Shown here: piece by piece, positions 50,007-58,045 of the stretch
Layout: each line of letters starts with the position of its first letter
Numbering within the stretch: position 1 is the first letter of the stretch
Source of the DNA: WLWS01 sp965243105
Lineage (GTDB): Bacteria; Pseudomonadota; Gammaproteobacteria; Eutrophobiales; Eutrophobiaceae
Reading direction: 5' to 3'
NCBI GenBank assembly: GCA_965243105.1
Contig: CBDEUC010000002.1
Coordinates: 372,001-436,000 of the forward strand
Length of the DNA: 64,000 bases
Program-made: the position numbers and the translations under genes
The notes under the pieces: generated by a model
The model's input: only the letters and a program-made list of their open reading frames with translations
What the model was told of the DNA's origin: nothing
Database searches by the model: none

Positions 50007-52376
50007 ATGAAAGCTGTTATCGACAGGGCTATAGCAGGCGAGCAAATCAGTTCGTCCGATGCCCTGACGCTGGCGGGCTTTGATGAGCTGGACGTGCTGC
50101 TTCATGCGGCCACGACGATTCGAGACCAGCAGTTTCCCGACCTGGTCAGCTATTCCCCAAAAGTATTTATCCCGCTCACACAGCTGTGCCGGGACGTTTG
50201 CCACTACTGTACCTTTGCGCAACCACCAAGAGCAGGACAAAAAGCGTACTTGACCAGGGAAGAAGTCCTGGGAATTGCCAGGGCGGGTGCTGAAGCAGGC
50301 TGCCATGAGGCTCTTTTTACCCTGGGTGACAAGCCCGAGCTTCGATACAAGCGTGCCAGGGAGGAACTGGCAGAACTGGGGCACTCATCAACAATTTCCT
50401 ATCTTGCCGAAATGGCACAACTTGTCATCGAGGAGACTGGCCTTTTGCCGCACCTGAATCCGGGGGTGCTTGAGCGTCATGAACTGGAGCAGTTACGCAG
50501 GGTATCCGTTTCACAGGGCATGATGCTGGAGAGCAGCTCCGCGAGGTTGTGTCAAAAAGGTGGGCCTCATTTCGGCTCGCCGGATAAGGATCCGGCACTT
50601 CGCCTGCAAAGTATTCGAATGGCCGGCGAATCCGCCGTGCCCTTTACCAGCGGTATCCTCATCGGTATCGGGGAAACCCGGCTGGAGAGGATCGAATCAC
50701 TGCTGGCGCTGCGCGATCTGCATCAACAGTACGGCCATATCCAGGAAATTATTATTCAAAATTTCAGGCGCAAGCCCGGCACTAAAATGCACAGTGCGAG
50801 GGAGCCGGATCTCGACGATCATCTCTGGACGATCGCGGTGGCCCGAATAATATTTGGCAGGCACATGCACATCCAGGCACCGCCAAACCTGATGCCAGAC
50901 GCCTTGCCTCAACTTATCCAGGCCGGTATCGACGATTGGGGAGGGATCTCCCCGGTGACCCCCGATCATGTCAACCCGGAGGCGCGCTGGCCTGAACTAG
51001 GCAAGCTTGCCGAGGCAAGTGCGGTGGCCGGCAAGGAGCTCGTACCAAGACTGGCGATCTACCCGGACTATATTGAAAACCAGCAGCAGTGGGTTGATAC
51101 CAATCTGCATACTGACCTGACCAGGAGCATGGATGCGAGCAGGCTGGCAAGGCGCGACAGGTGGACCCCGGGCTCTGATATGGCTCCAGAGACAGACTTT
51201 CACCCACGCTACTCCATTTTAAAAAATTCTCGAATCAGCTCGGTAATCGAACGCGCCAGTGCGGGTCATAAGCTGGCTGAAGATGAAATTATCACGCTGT
51301 TCTCCGCCCGCGGTGGCAGCTTCCGGGATGTCTGCGAAGCGGCTGACAGTTTGCGAAAGGCCAGCAGCGGTGACGAGGTCACTTATGTCAGGAATCGCAA
51401 CATAAACTATACGAACATTTGTTACTTCGGCTGCGGGTTTTGCGCATTTTCCAAGGGCAGGGTAGCTGAAAACCTGAGGGAAAGGGGCTATAACATCAGC
51501 CTTGAGGAGATCCAGCAGCGTACCATTGAGGCAGTTCAAAAAGGTGCAACCGAGGTCTGTCTTCAAGGGGGGATACACCCGGATTACACGGGAGAAACCT
51601 ATCTCTCCATAGTCAGGGCCATCAAGCAGGTGGAACCGGATGTTCACGTACACGCTTTTTCTCCACTTGAAGTGACCCACGGCGCACAGACACTTGGCCT
51701 GTCGCTGCAGGAGTACCTTGTGGAACTTAAAAACAGCGGGCTCAGGAGTTTGCCCGGGACAGCAGCTGAAATACTGGATGATGAAGTAAGGCGAGAGCTT
51801 TGTGCGGATAAAATCAACACTGAACAATGGCTTAATGTCATGAGGGTGGCGCATGAAGTCGGGCTCCGTTCAACAGCAACCATCATGTTTGGTCACGTCG
51901 ATAAACCGGTAAACTGGGCACGGCATCTACTGCACGTGAGAAACCTGCAGCAGGAAACAGGTGGCTTTACAGAATTTGTGCCCCTGCCGTTTGTGCCACA
52001 GGAAGCCCCGATCTATCGCAGGGGGCTGGCCAGGAAAGGTCCGACATTCAGGGAGGCAATACTCATGCACGCGGTCTCGCGCCTGGTCTTGCACCCACAC
52101 ATTACAAACATACAGGCATCCTGGGTAAAGCTGGGCAAAGAGGGCATTTTGCTTGCGCTGCAGGCGGGCGCAAATGACATCGGTGGCAACCTGATGAACG
52201 AAAGTATCAGTCGCGCAGCAGGCGCCAACCACGGACAGGAAATGCCAATTCATGTAATGGAGGACATTGCCCGGTCAATTAATCGCACTCCCTGCGAAAG
52301 AACAACGCTTTATCGCAGGGCCGCGGCAGCCACCGGCGAGACGGATAATACGCTTGGCCAGGTTAATTTCGCATAA
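50007..52376 (+). CDS. cofGH: Bifunctional FO synthase (CofG-CofH fusion, FbiC type)
   Basis: The 789-residue protein has two radical-SAM barrels. The N-terminal CofG part carries CRDVCHYCTF (near residue 61) with TRSMDASRLARRDRWTPG at its end, and the C-terminal CofH part carries CYFGCGFCAFSKG (near 473), followed by GGIHPDYTGETYLSIV and the FVPLPFVPQEAP segment. Together they make FO, the F420 chromophore, from tyrosine and a riboflavin precursor. The fused form is typical of Actinobacteria and some Proteobacteria. It lies inside a catabolic operon, not beside cofCDE. Confidence 0.95.
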   Translation: MKAVIDRAIAGEQISSSDALTLAGFDELDVLLHAATTIRDQQFPDLVSYSPKVFIPLTQLCRDVCHYCTFAQPPRAGQKAYLTREEVLGIARAGAEAGCHEALFTLGDKPELRYKRAREELAELGHSSTISYLAEMAQLVIEETGLLPHLNPGVLERHELEQLRRVSVSQGMMLESSSARLCQKGGPHFGSPDKDPALRLQSIRMAGESAVPFTSGILIGIGETRLERIESLLALRDLHQQYGHIQEIIIQNFRRKPGTKMHSAREPDLDDHLWTIAVARIIFGRHMHIQAPPNLMPDALPQLIQAGIDDWGGISPVTPDHVNPEARWPELGKLAEASAVAGKELVPRLAIYPDYIENQQQWVDTNLHTDLTRSMDASRLARRDRWTPGSDMAPETDFHPRYSILKNSRISSVIERASAGHKLAEDEIITLFSARGGSFRDVCEAADSLRKASSGDEVTYVRNRNINYTNICYFGCGFCAFSKGRVAENLRERGYNISLEEIQQRTIEAVQKGATEVCLQGGIHPDYTGETYLSIVRAIKQVEPDVHVHAFSPLEVTHGAQTLGLSLQEYLVELKNSGLRSLPGTAAEILDDEVRRELCADKINTEQWLNVMRVAHEVGLRSTATIMFGHVDKPVNWARHLLHVRNLQQETGGFTEFVPLPFVPQEAPIYRRGLARKGPTFREAILMHAVSRLVLHPHITNIQASWVKLGKEGILLALQAGANDIGGNLMNESISRAAGANHGQEMPIHVMEDIARSINRTPCERTTLYRRAAAATGETDNTLGQVNFA

Positions 52377-52401
52377 ATTAGAAGCGAGGGACACACAGCA
52401 C

Positions 52402-53271
52402 ATGAAACTACCCCACGAGCGTTTTGAATTTTCGGCGCTGCCTGAGCGAACAGCCCCGGAGCTGCCCAACGGTGCTCGCATGGCTGTCTATGTCATGGTG
52501 AATATCGAAGAGTGGGATATAACGAGGCCAATAGCCCGTGAGTATGTCACTTCACCCGCCGGAGTCGCGACGGTACCCAATATTCCCAACTGGGCCTGGC
52601 ACGAATACGGCATGCGCGTAGGGATATGGCGTATGATTGATGCACTGGAGAAAAGAAATATCAAGGCAAGCGCTTCCATCAATGCACGCGTGTGTGAGGG
52701 TCCCGGGGAACCTGTTGCCAGGGCCGTCAGGGAGATCGGCTGGGATTTCATGGGTCACGGCTATGCCCAGGCAGCCATGCACATTGTCGAGGACCAGCAG
52801 GCCGTTATCCAGAAATCATTTGACGTGTTGAAAGATTACACGGGAAAAGCACCCCTTGGCTGGCTCGGTCCGGGGCTTCACGAAACGCTGGATACGCTTG
52901 ATTACCTGTCAGAAACCGGTTTCAAGTACGTCTGCGACTGGCCCATGGACGAACAGCCCTTTGATATGAAGACCAGCTCAGGCAGCATCACCTGCATGCC
53001 ATATTCTTTTGAACTCAGTGATTTACCCATGATGGTGGTTCATGCCTATGAATCGGATACGTGGCTGAGGCGGACAATTGACCAGTTTGACCGACTTTAC
53101 GAGGAAAGCGCGACTTCTCCCCGGGTGATGTCCATGGGGGTACATCCCTACATCATGGGTGTGCCACACCGAATAAAGTACTTTGAGGCGGCCTTTGATC
53201 ACATGTTGCAGAGGGATGATGTGTGGTTTGCTACGGCGGATGACATATATAACTGGTACAAGGGATTTTGA
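52402..53271 (+). CDS. Polysaccharide deacetylase family amidohydrolase (PuuE-like)
   Basis: The ATG at 52402 gives 289 residues; readings further upstream overlap cofGH. The NodB-type fold shows ALEKRNIKASASINARVCE, GWDFMGHGYAQAAMHIVEDQQAVI, GWLGPGLHETLDTLDYLSETGFKYVCDW and VMSMGVHPYIMGVPHR. This resembles the cytosolic allantoinase PuuE and cyclic-imidase groups, not peptidoglycan deacetylases, since no signal peptide is present. Hydrolysis of a cyclic amide or N-acyl compound is the most likely role. Confidence 0.85.
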   Translation: MKLPHERFEFSALPERTAPELPNGARMAVYVMVNIEEWDITRPIAREYVTSPAGVATVPNIPNWAWHEYGMRVGIWRMIDALEKRNIKASASINARVCEGPGEPVARAVREIGWDFMGHGYAQAAMHIVEDQQAVIQKSFDVLKDYTGKAPLGWLGPGLHETLDTLDYLSETGFKYVCDWPMDEQPFDMKTSSGSITCMPYSFELSDLPMMVVHAYESDTWLRRTIDQFDRLYEESATSPRVMSMGVHPYIMGVPHRIKYFEAAFDHMLQRDDVWFATADDIYNWYKGF

Positions 53272-53273
53272 GC

Positions 53274-53378
53274 CGGGGAAATAGGAAAAGCCCGCAGACT
53301 CGCTGTTAATACTTCCATGTACGCTCCACAGCCGCGTCCATGCGGCTGAGGGTCTGCTAATCTTTTCCTATTTCCCCG
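53274..53378. repeat. Intergenic structured repeat, copy 1
   Basis: A 64-nt core (53294-53357) begins GCAGAC and ends GTCTGC, with an inner hairpin GCCGC-gtccat-GCGGC (53331-53346). It is 55/64 identical to copy 2 (56693-56756). Outer arms CGGGGAAATAGGAAAAG (53274-53290) and its perfect complement (53362-53378) extend the stem by 17 bp. It follows the deacetylase gene and could end transcription or stabilise the mRNA. Confidence 0.7.
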
Positions 53379-53509
53379 ACTCCAAGCTGATTTTTAGCAT
53401 TGTCAGTCAAGTGCGATCGCTCCCCCAGTCAAGACAATAATAGGTGCTTTCGCTACCATTTTTACTATAATCAACGCCCCAATTTGGCCAATTTTGAGAG
53501 TACAAGACC

Positions 53510-54712
53510 ATGAGCAGCAATACCCTGGAAGACAAGATCTGGACCGCTGAAATAAATGGACAGGACAGCATCCAGTCCGCCTTTGATCGTTCAAAGACAG
53601 TGCGATTTTATGACACCACCCTGCGAGATGGTGAGCAGTCCGTGGGGGTCTGTTTTGACCCTGAAGAAAAATTTGAAATAGCCTGCAAGCTTGCCGATCT
53701 TGGTATCGGGCGTATTGAGTCCGGCTTTCCCAGGGTGTCTGAAGATGACACGAAAGCTGTTGAAAGGATCCTTGCTGCAGGGCTTTCCTCGGAAATCTGG
53801 GGTTTTGCTCGCTGTGTACAGGCTGATATTGACGCCCATATTGAACTTGGCACCGAGTATCTCCTCATCGAGATTTCCACCAGTGACCTGAAAATGGAAG
53901 CCTACGGTTTCACTCGCGAGAAAGTGCTTGAAAGGGTGCAGGGTGCGGTCAGGCATGCCAAGGAAAACGGTATCAAGAAGGTCAACTTTTTTGCCGTGGA
54001 CAGTACCCGCAGCGACCTCGATTTCCTCAAGTCCGTGTACCAGCATGCGCTGGAAGCCGGAGCTGACGAGGTTTCCGTAGTCGATACCATCGGCGCCTGT
54101 GCACCGGAGGCCGTGGAATGGCTAATACGCCAGGTGAAGAGCTGGGTCGGTGACGACATACCGGTACACTGGCACGGTCATAATGACTTCGGCCTGGCCT
54201 GTGCCTCCGCTATTGCCGCCGTCCGTGGTGGCGCTGACTGGATACAGGGCACCATCAACGGCATGGGTGAAAGGGCTGGCAACGCTGATATCTGCGAAGT
54301 TGCACTGGCACTGCAGTGTCTTTACAACGTGCCGGTCGAACTTGACCTTACCAAGGCCAGGGAAGTGTCAAAGCTGGTACAGCAGGCCGGTGGCTACAGC
54401 GTCGATGGCTGGAAGCCAGTGGTGGGAGAGTATCTCTATACCCGTGAAAGTGGCGCGGTGGCAAACCAGTTTCATATTCCAGCAGCAATAGAACCCTATT
54501 CATCAGACATTGTTGCCGCGGAACGCCGAATTGTGCTGGGCAAGAAAAGTGGTCTTTCCAACATTGATCTCAAGGGTAAGGAACTGGGTCTTGATATCCC
54601 CGAGGAAAAACGAGGTGATGTGCTTGCTGAAGTGAAAAACATTTCTGTCGAGCATTCTCGTCTTGTTACTGATGACGAATTCCGCGGTATCGTGGAAAAA
54701 GTCGTAGCCTAA
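53510..54712 (+). CDS. Homocitrate synthase / 2-isopropylmalate synthase-like protein (HMGL family)
   Basis: The 400-residue protein is a DRE-TIM metallolyase: FYDTTLRDGEQSVGVCFDPEEK with the metal and catalytic residues, then VVDTIGACAPEAVEWLI and VHWHGHNDFGLACASAIAAVRGGADWIQGTINGMGERAGNADICEV. It lacks the LeuA C-terminal regulatory domain, so it resembles homocitrate synthase (NifV/AksA) and related aldol enzymes. It would condense or split a 2-oxo acid and an acyl-CoA. Two reductase genes follow. Confidence 0.88.
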   Translation: MSSNTLEDKIWTAEINGQDSIQSAFDRSKTVRFYDTTLRDGEQSVGVCFDPEEKFEIACKLADLGIGRIESGFPRVSEDDTKAVERILAAGLSSEIWGFARCVQADIDAHIELGTEYLLIEISTSDLKMEAYGFTREKVLERVQGAVRHAKENGIKKVNFFAVDSTRSDLDFLKSVYQHALEAGADEVSVVDTIGACAPEAVEWLIRQVKSWVGDDIPVHWHGHNDFGLACASAIAAVRGGADWIQGTINGMGERAGNADICEVALALQCLYNVPVELDLTKAREVSKLVQQAGGYSVDGWKPVVGEYLYTRESGAVANQFHIPAAIEPYSSDIVAAERRIVLGKKSGLSNIDLKGKELGLDIPEEKRGDVLAEVKNISVEHSRLVTDDEFRGIVEKVVA

Positions 54713-54733
54713 GCAAAGAACCAGGTTAAGCGG

Positions 54734-55699
54734 ATGAAGCTCGATAGGGTTTGTATCGTCGGGGCAGGGGCTATCGGCAGCCTGCTGGTAGGGCACCTTG
54801 GCACCATCATTGAAACCACGGTGTTGACGCGTAGGCAGGAACATGCAGATGCACTTAATAATGACGGATTGAAAGTCAGTGGAAAGTCCGAGTTGCATGC
54901 AAAGGTCCAGGCTTCGACCGATCCGGCGGACCTGGGTGACATAGATCTCGTCATCATCGCCACAAAGGCGCTCGCCGTAGAAGCCAGCGCAAAGATGATA
55001 GCGGGTCATTTTCCCAACGCTCATGTGCTGATGATTCAAAATGGCCTGGGCTGCGAGGAGATGGTGCACAAGCACGGTGACTGGCCAATCATTTCCGGCG
55101 TCACGTTTATGAGCGGCACGCGACACTCAGACACCCATGTTGAATACGAACTGGATACAGCCACATGGATGGGACCGTGGGCAGAGACGGACGCCCGCTA
55201 TGAGGACGTCAAGCAGGTTGAGGAACTGGTGAATCGTTCCGGGTTGATTGCCGAGGCCTATGAAGATCTTCTGCCGCACCAGTGGTCCAAGCTTATTTTT
55301 AATTCTGCAGTTAACAGTATTTCAGCTGTGACTGACCTGCCACATGCAAAGCCCTTTGCGTTTGAAAATGAAATTTCTGATCTTGGGCACCTGGTGCACG
55401 ACATGATGGATGAGGCCAAGGCAATAGCAAAAGCGCGCGGCGTGGAACTGGCTGACGACCCCTGGGAAATGAATGTGCGTGCCGTCAATAAAGGCAGCAC
55501 AAGCGGAGAGGATTACGCTCACGTGCCTTCCATGCTGGATGATGTGCGCAACAAGCGATTAACAGAGGTGGACTGGATAACAGGTTCTATTGTGAGAGAA
55601 GCAAAAAAGGCCGGTGTGCCAGCTCCTTATCACGAAACCATGTATCGCCTTGTGAAGGCCTTTGAACTTAGCTGGACCTTTGAAAACAAGGGTCACTAA
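54734..55699 (+). CDS. Ketopantoate reductase family protein 1 (PanE/ApbA-like)
   Basis: The 321-residue protein has the N-terminal NADP site VCIVGAGAIGSLLVGHL, the LVIIATKA and MIQNGLGCEE motifs and the C-terminal Lys-containing HQWSKLIFNSAVNSISAVT domain. The family reduces 2-oxo acids. A close paralogue follows after 27 nt, which argues for a catabolic role in this cluster over pantothenate synthesis. Confidence 0.88.
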   Translation: MKLDRVCIVGAGAIGSLLVGHLGTIIETTVLTRRQEHADALNNDGLKVSGKSELHAKVQASTDPADLGDIDLVIIATKALAVEASAKMIAGHFPNAHVLMIQNGLGCEEMVHKHGDWPIISGVTFMSGTRHSDTHVEYELDTATWMGPWAETDARYEDVKQVEELVNRSGLIAEAYEDLLPHQWSKLIFNSAVNSISAVTDLPHAKPFAFENEISDLGHLVHDMMDEAKAIAKARGVELADDPWEMNVRAVNKGSTSGEDYAHVPSMLDDVRNKRLTEVDWITGSIVREAKKAGVPAPYHETMYRLVKAFELSWTFENKGH

Positions 55700-55726
55700 T
55701 AAATATTCTAACTTCGAGAAATCCAA

Positions 55727-56659
55727 ATGAAAGTATGTATTATCGGATGTGGGGCAATAGGAAGCCTGTATGCCGCCCACCTGGCAAAACTTGATGACGT
55801 TGAGGTCTGGGCCTATGACCTTAACCAGGAACATGTTGATGCCATTAACGAAAAGGGTCTCACTCTCACTGGCCTGAGTGACTTTACCGCGCAGCTCAAC
55901 GCTCGTAGCGATGTCAGTGAAATACCTGAATGCGATTTTGGCATCATTGCCACCAAGACCATGTTTACACACCAGGCAATGGAAGCCGTGGCCCCTATAT
56001 TCAAAAATGGCGCGGTATGTTCTGTGCAAAATGGCATCGGTAGTGAAGAAATTGTTGCTGAATATGTCCCTCGTGTAATCCAGGGGACAATTTTTCCCGC
56101 GGGTCACATTACGGCCCCGGGTGTAGTTAACCACGATGCAGGTGGCAAGACCTGGATTGGCCCATTCGAAACCAATCCCGCGAGCATGGAAGAGGTCGAG
56201 CAACTTGCTGATGCAATCAACAGGAGTGGCATGGAGTGCCTGGCCATGGAAGACGCACGAGGTGCGCAGTGGACCAAGGTAATATTTAACGCTGCTTCAA
56301 ATGCAGTGGCATCGATGACACGCCTGCCACACGGTGTTAACTGCGATCAGCCTGAAGTAAGAAAGCTGATGTCGGCCATCATGGCCGAAGGTATTGCTGT
56401 TTCCGAGGCGCTGGGAATTACACTTGATAGTGATCCTGAAGCCCTGACGGATTTTGGCCGTGAAAAAGCCTATTACCACCCACCCAGCATGTTGCAGGAT
56501 GTGATGGCTGAAAGAATTACCGAGGTGGATGTGCTCAATGGTGGTATTGCCAGGTATGGCAAACAGCTGGGCATTCCCTGTCCCATGAATGAGGCGATGA
56601 CAGCCTTGATCAAGGGGCTGGAGCATTCGTGGAGCCTGGAAATTCCGGACAAGCATTAG
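55727..56659 (+). CDS. Ketopantoate reductase family protein 2 (PanE/ApbA-like)
   Basis: The 310-residue protein has VCIIGCGAIGSLYAAHLAKL, GIIATKTMFT, SVQNGIGSEEIV and the C-terminal AQWTKVIFNAASNAVASMTRLP. It is similar to the preceding protein throughout, so the pair probably arose by tandem duplication. Two versions suggest two related 2-oxo-acid or imine substrates, or a heteromer. Copy 2 of the intergenic repeat follows 15 nt after the stop. Confidence 0.88.
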   Translation: MKVCIIGCGAIGSLYAAHLAKLDDVEVWAYDLNQEHVDAINEKGLTLTGLSDFTAQLNARSDVSEIPECDFGIIATKTMFTHQAMEAVAPIFKNGAVCSVQNGIGSEEIVAEYVPRVIQGTIFPAGHITAPGVVNHDAGGKTWIGPFETNPASMEEVEQLADAINRSGMECLAMEDARGAQWTKVIFNAASNAVASMTRLPHGVNCDQPEVRKLMSAIMAEGIAVSEALGITLDSDPEALTDFGREKAYYHPPSMLQDVMAERITEVDVLNGGIARYGKQLGIPCPMNEAMTALIKGLEHSWSLEIPDKH

Positions 56660-56673
56660 TAAAAAAACAAATT

Positions 56674-56775
56674 CAAACCTGTCTAGTATTGCGCAGACAC
56701 GCTGTGGATACATCCATGTAAGCTCCACACCGGCATCCATGCCGCTGAGGGTCTGCTTAATACCAAACAGGTTTG
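56674..56775. repeat. Intergenic structured repeat, copy 2
   Basis: The 64-nt core (56693-56756) starts GCAGAC and ends GTCTGC and contains CGGC-atccat-GCCG (56731-56744). Outer arms CAAACCTGT (56674-56682) and ACAGGTTTG (56767-56775), with inner GTATT/AATAC, pair with each other but do not match those of copy 1. One inner stem pair is C-G in copy 1 and G-C in copy 2, a compensatory change. Confidence 0.7.
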
Positions 56776-56816
56776 TTTAAGAATGATTGATGAGCAATTT
56801 TTAACGAGGACAAGGT

Positions 56817-57971
56817 ATGACAGATTACGTAAATAACTTTCGCCCGAGCCAGGCGGAAATTGACAGGCGCTATGCCAACACGCGTGCGGCAATGGAAAAA
56901 GCCGGGCTTGATGCGCTGGTTATCAGTGGCAGCGAATACAGCGGCTTTGAAGGTGCTGTTCGATACATGTGCGGCTTCCTGATACTGCATCGTTATGCCT
57001 ACGTGGTGATTACCAATAACGACGATCCAGTATGTGTTTTCCCAAGGGAAGCCACGTGGGTTGGGGATCACAGCGCGACGTTTATCGAGAACCGAGAATT
57101 TCCCTCACACTGCGGTGAATGGATTGCCGATTACCTGCAATCAAAGGGTTCTAAAAAAGTTGGTATCTACGGATTGGAGTACATCATCAATGTACGTGAT
57201 TACCGCGCCATAGCCGCAAAGGATTTTGAAATCATCGATTTCGAAATTCCATTTGATTACTCCCGTGCACAAAAGAGTGATGAAGAAATTGCCTCTGTTC
57301 GCCACTCAATGGAAATCAACAAGAACGGCGTGCTGGAAGTGATTAGCAACTACAAGGCAGGAAAAACCGAAGCTGAATTAATGGGGCTGGCGGAGAATGT
57401 ATTTGCTGCCGCCGGCTGTGCTCGAAACACCATGGACATGGTGCAAATGGGTTCAAACGGCTCACTTGAGCCGCAAATGGTGTTTCCAAGCCAGAGGCCA
57501 GTGCAGGACAGTGACGGCATGATGTATGGTCTTGAAATATCCGGTGAAGGTGGTCACTGGGTGGAGTTTTCACGCCCGCTGATGCCTAACGGAATGGATG
57601 AAACGACCCAGGAAATGATGACCGCCTACCAGGAGTTTCATGAGCTGGCCAAGGAACACATGAAAGCGGGTAATAATGCTGAGGATGTTGCCAATGCCTG
57701 CATGAAACCGATTTTTGACCGTGGTTATCGTTCCGGACACGTTTGCGGACATTCTATCGGCATGACCATGATCGAAATGCCACGTATTGGTGAAGGTTTT
57801 GACTTTGTGCTGCCTGAAAACATGGTGTGCTCAATGCATCCTCATTTCATGAACCAGGAAAGAACTCATTCACTTTACTTCCAGGAAACATATCGAGTAG
57901 GTAAAGATGGAGGCGAGCCTCTTTCAGGGGTGCCCATCAAGGCTTACGAGGGCGGTGAAACCAGCTTCTAG
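56817..57971 (+). CDS. M24 family creatinase/ectoine-hydrolase-like protein
   Basis: The 384-residue protein has the creatinase N-terminal domain (RYANTRAAMEKAGLDALVISGSEY) and the pita-bread domain with HVCGHSIGMTMIEMPRIGEGF and FMNQERTHSLYFQETYRV. The usual first metal ligands (two Asp) are replaced: the segment reads YGLEISGEGGHWVEFSR. This pattern recalls creatinase and ectoine hydrolase (DoeA), which open C-N bonds without the dinuclear metal site of aminopeptidases. Peptidase activity is doubtful. A strong terminator follows. Confidence 0.85.
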   Translation: MTDYVNNFRPSQAEIDRRYANTRAAMEKAGLDALVISGSEYSGFEGAVRYMCGFLILHRYAYVVITNNDDPVCVFPREATWVGDHSATFIENREFPSHCGEWIADYLQSKGSKKVGIYGLEYIINVRDYRAIAAKDFEIIDFEIPFDYSRAQKSDEEIASVRHSMEINKNGVLEVISNYKAGKTEAELMGLAENVFAAAGCARNTMDMVQMGSNGSLEPQMVFPSQRPVQDSDGMMYGLEISGEGGHWVEFSRPLMPNGMDETTQEMMTAYQEFHELAKEHMKAGNNAEDVANACMKPIFDRGYRSGHVCGHSIGMTMIEMPRIGEGFDFVLPENMVCSMHPHFMNQERTHSLYFQETYRVGKDGGEPLSGVPIKAYEGGETSF

Positions 57972-58002
57972 GTAAAATCACCAGTATCCTGTATCAATTT
58001 TT

Positions 58003-58031
58003 AAAGCCCGGTCATTCGCCGGGCTTTTTTT
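58003..58031 (+). terminator. Rho-independent terminator
   Basis: AAAGCCCGG (58003-58011) pairs perfectly with CCGGGCTTT (58019-58027) across a 7-nt loop, and the T run continues to 58031. It ends transcription after the M24 gene and lies just before the NmrA-like gene, whose start is 15 nt further on. Confidence 0.92.
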
Positions 58032-58045
58032 CTGGAGAAAAGCAC

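Noticed and set aside
56817..57971. DMSP lyase DddP (an M24 member), suggested by the nearby methanethiol oxidase
   Set aside because: The sequence does not resemble DddP beyond the shared fold, and the ligand pattern is closer to creatinase/ectoine hydrolase.
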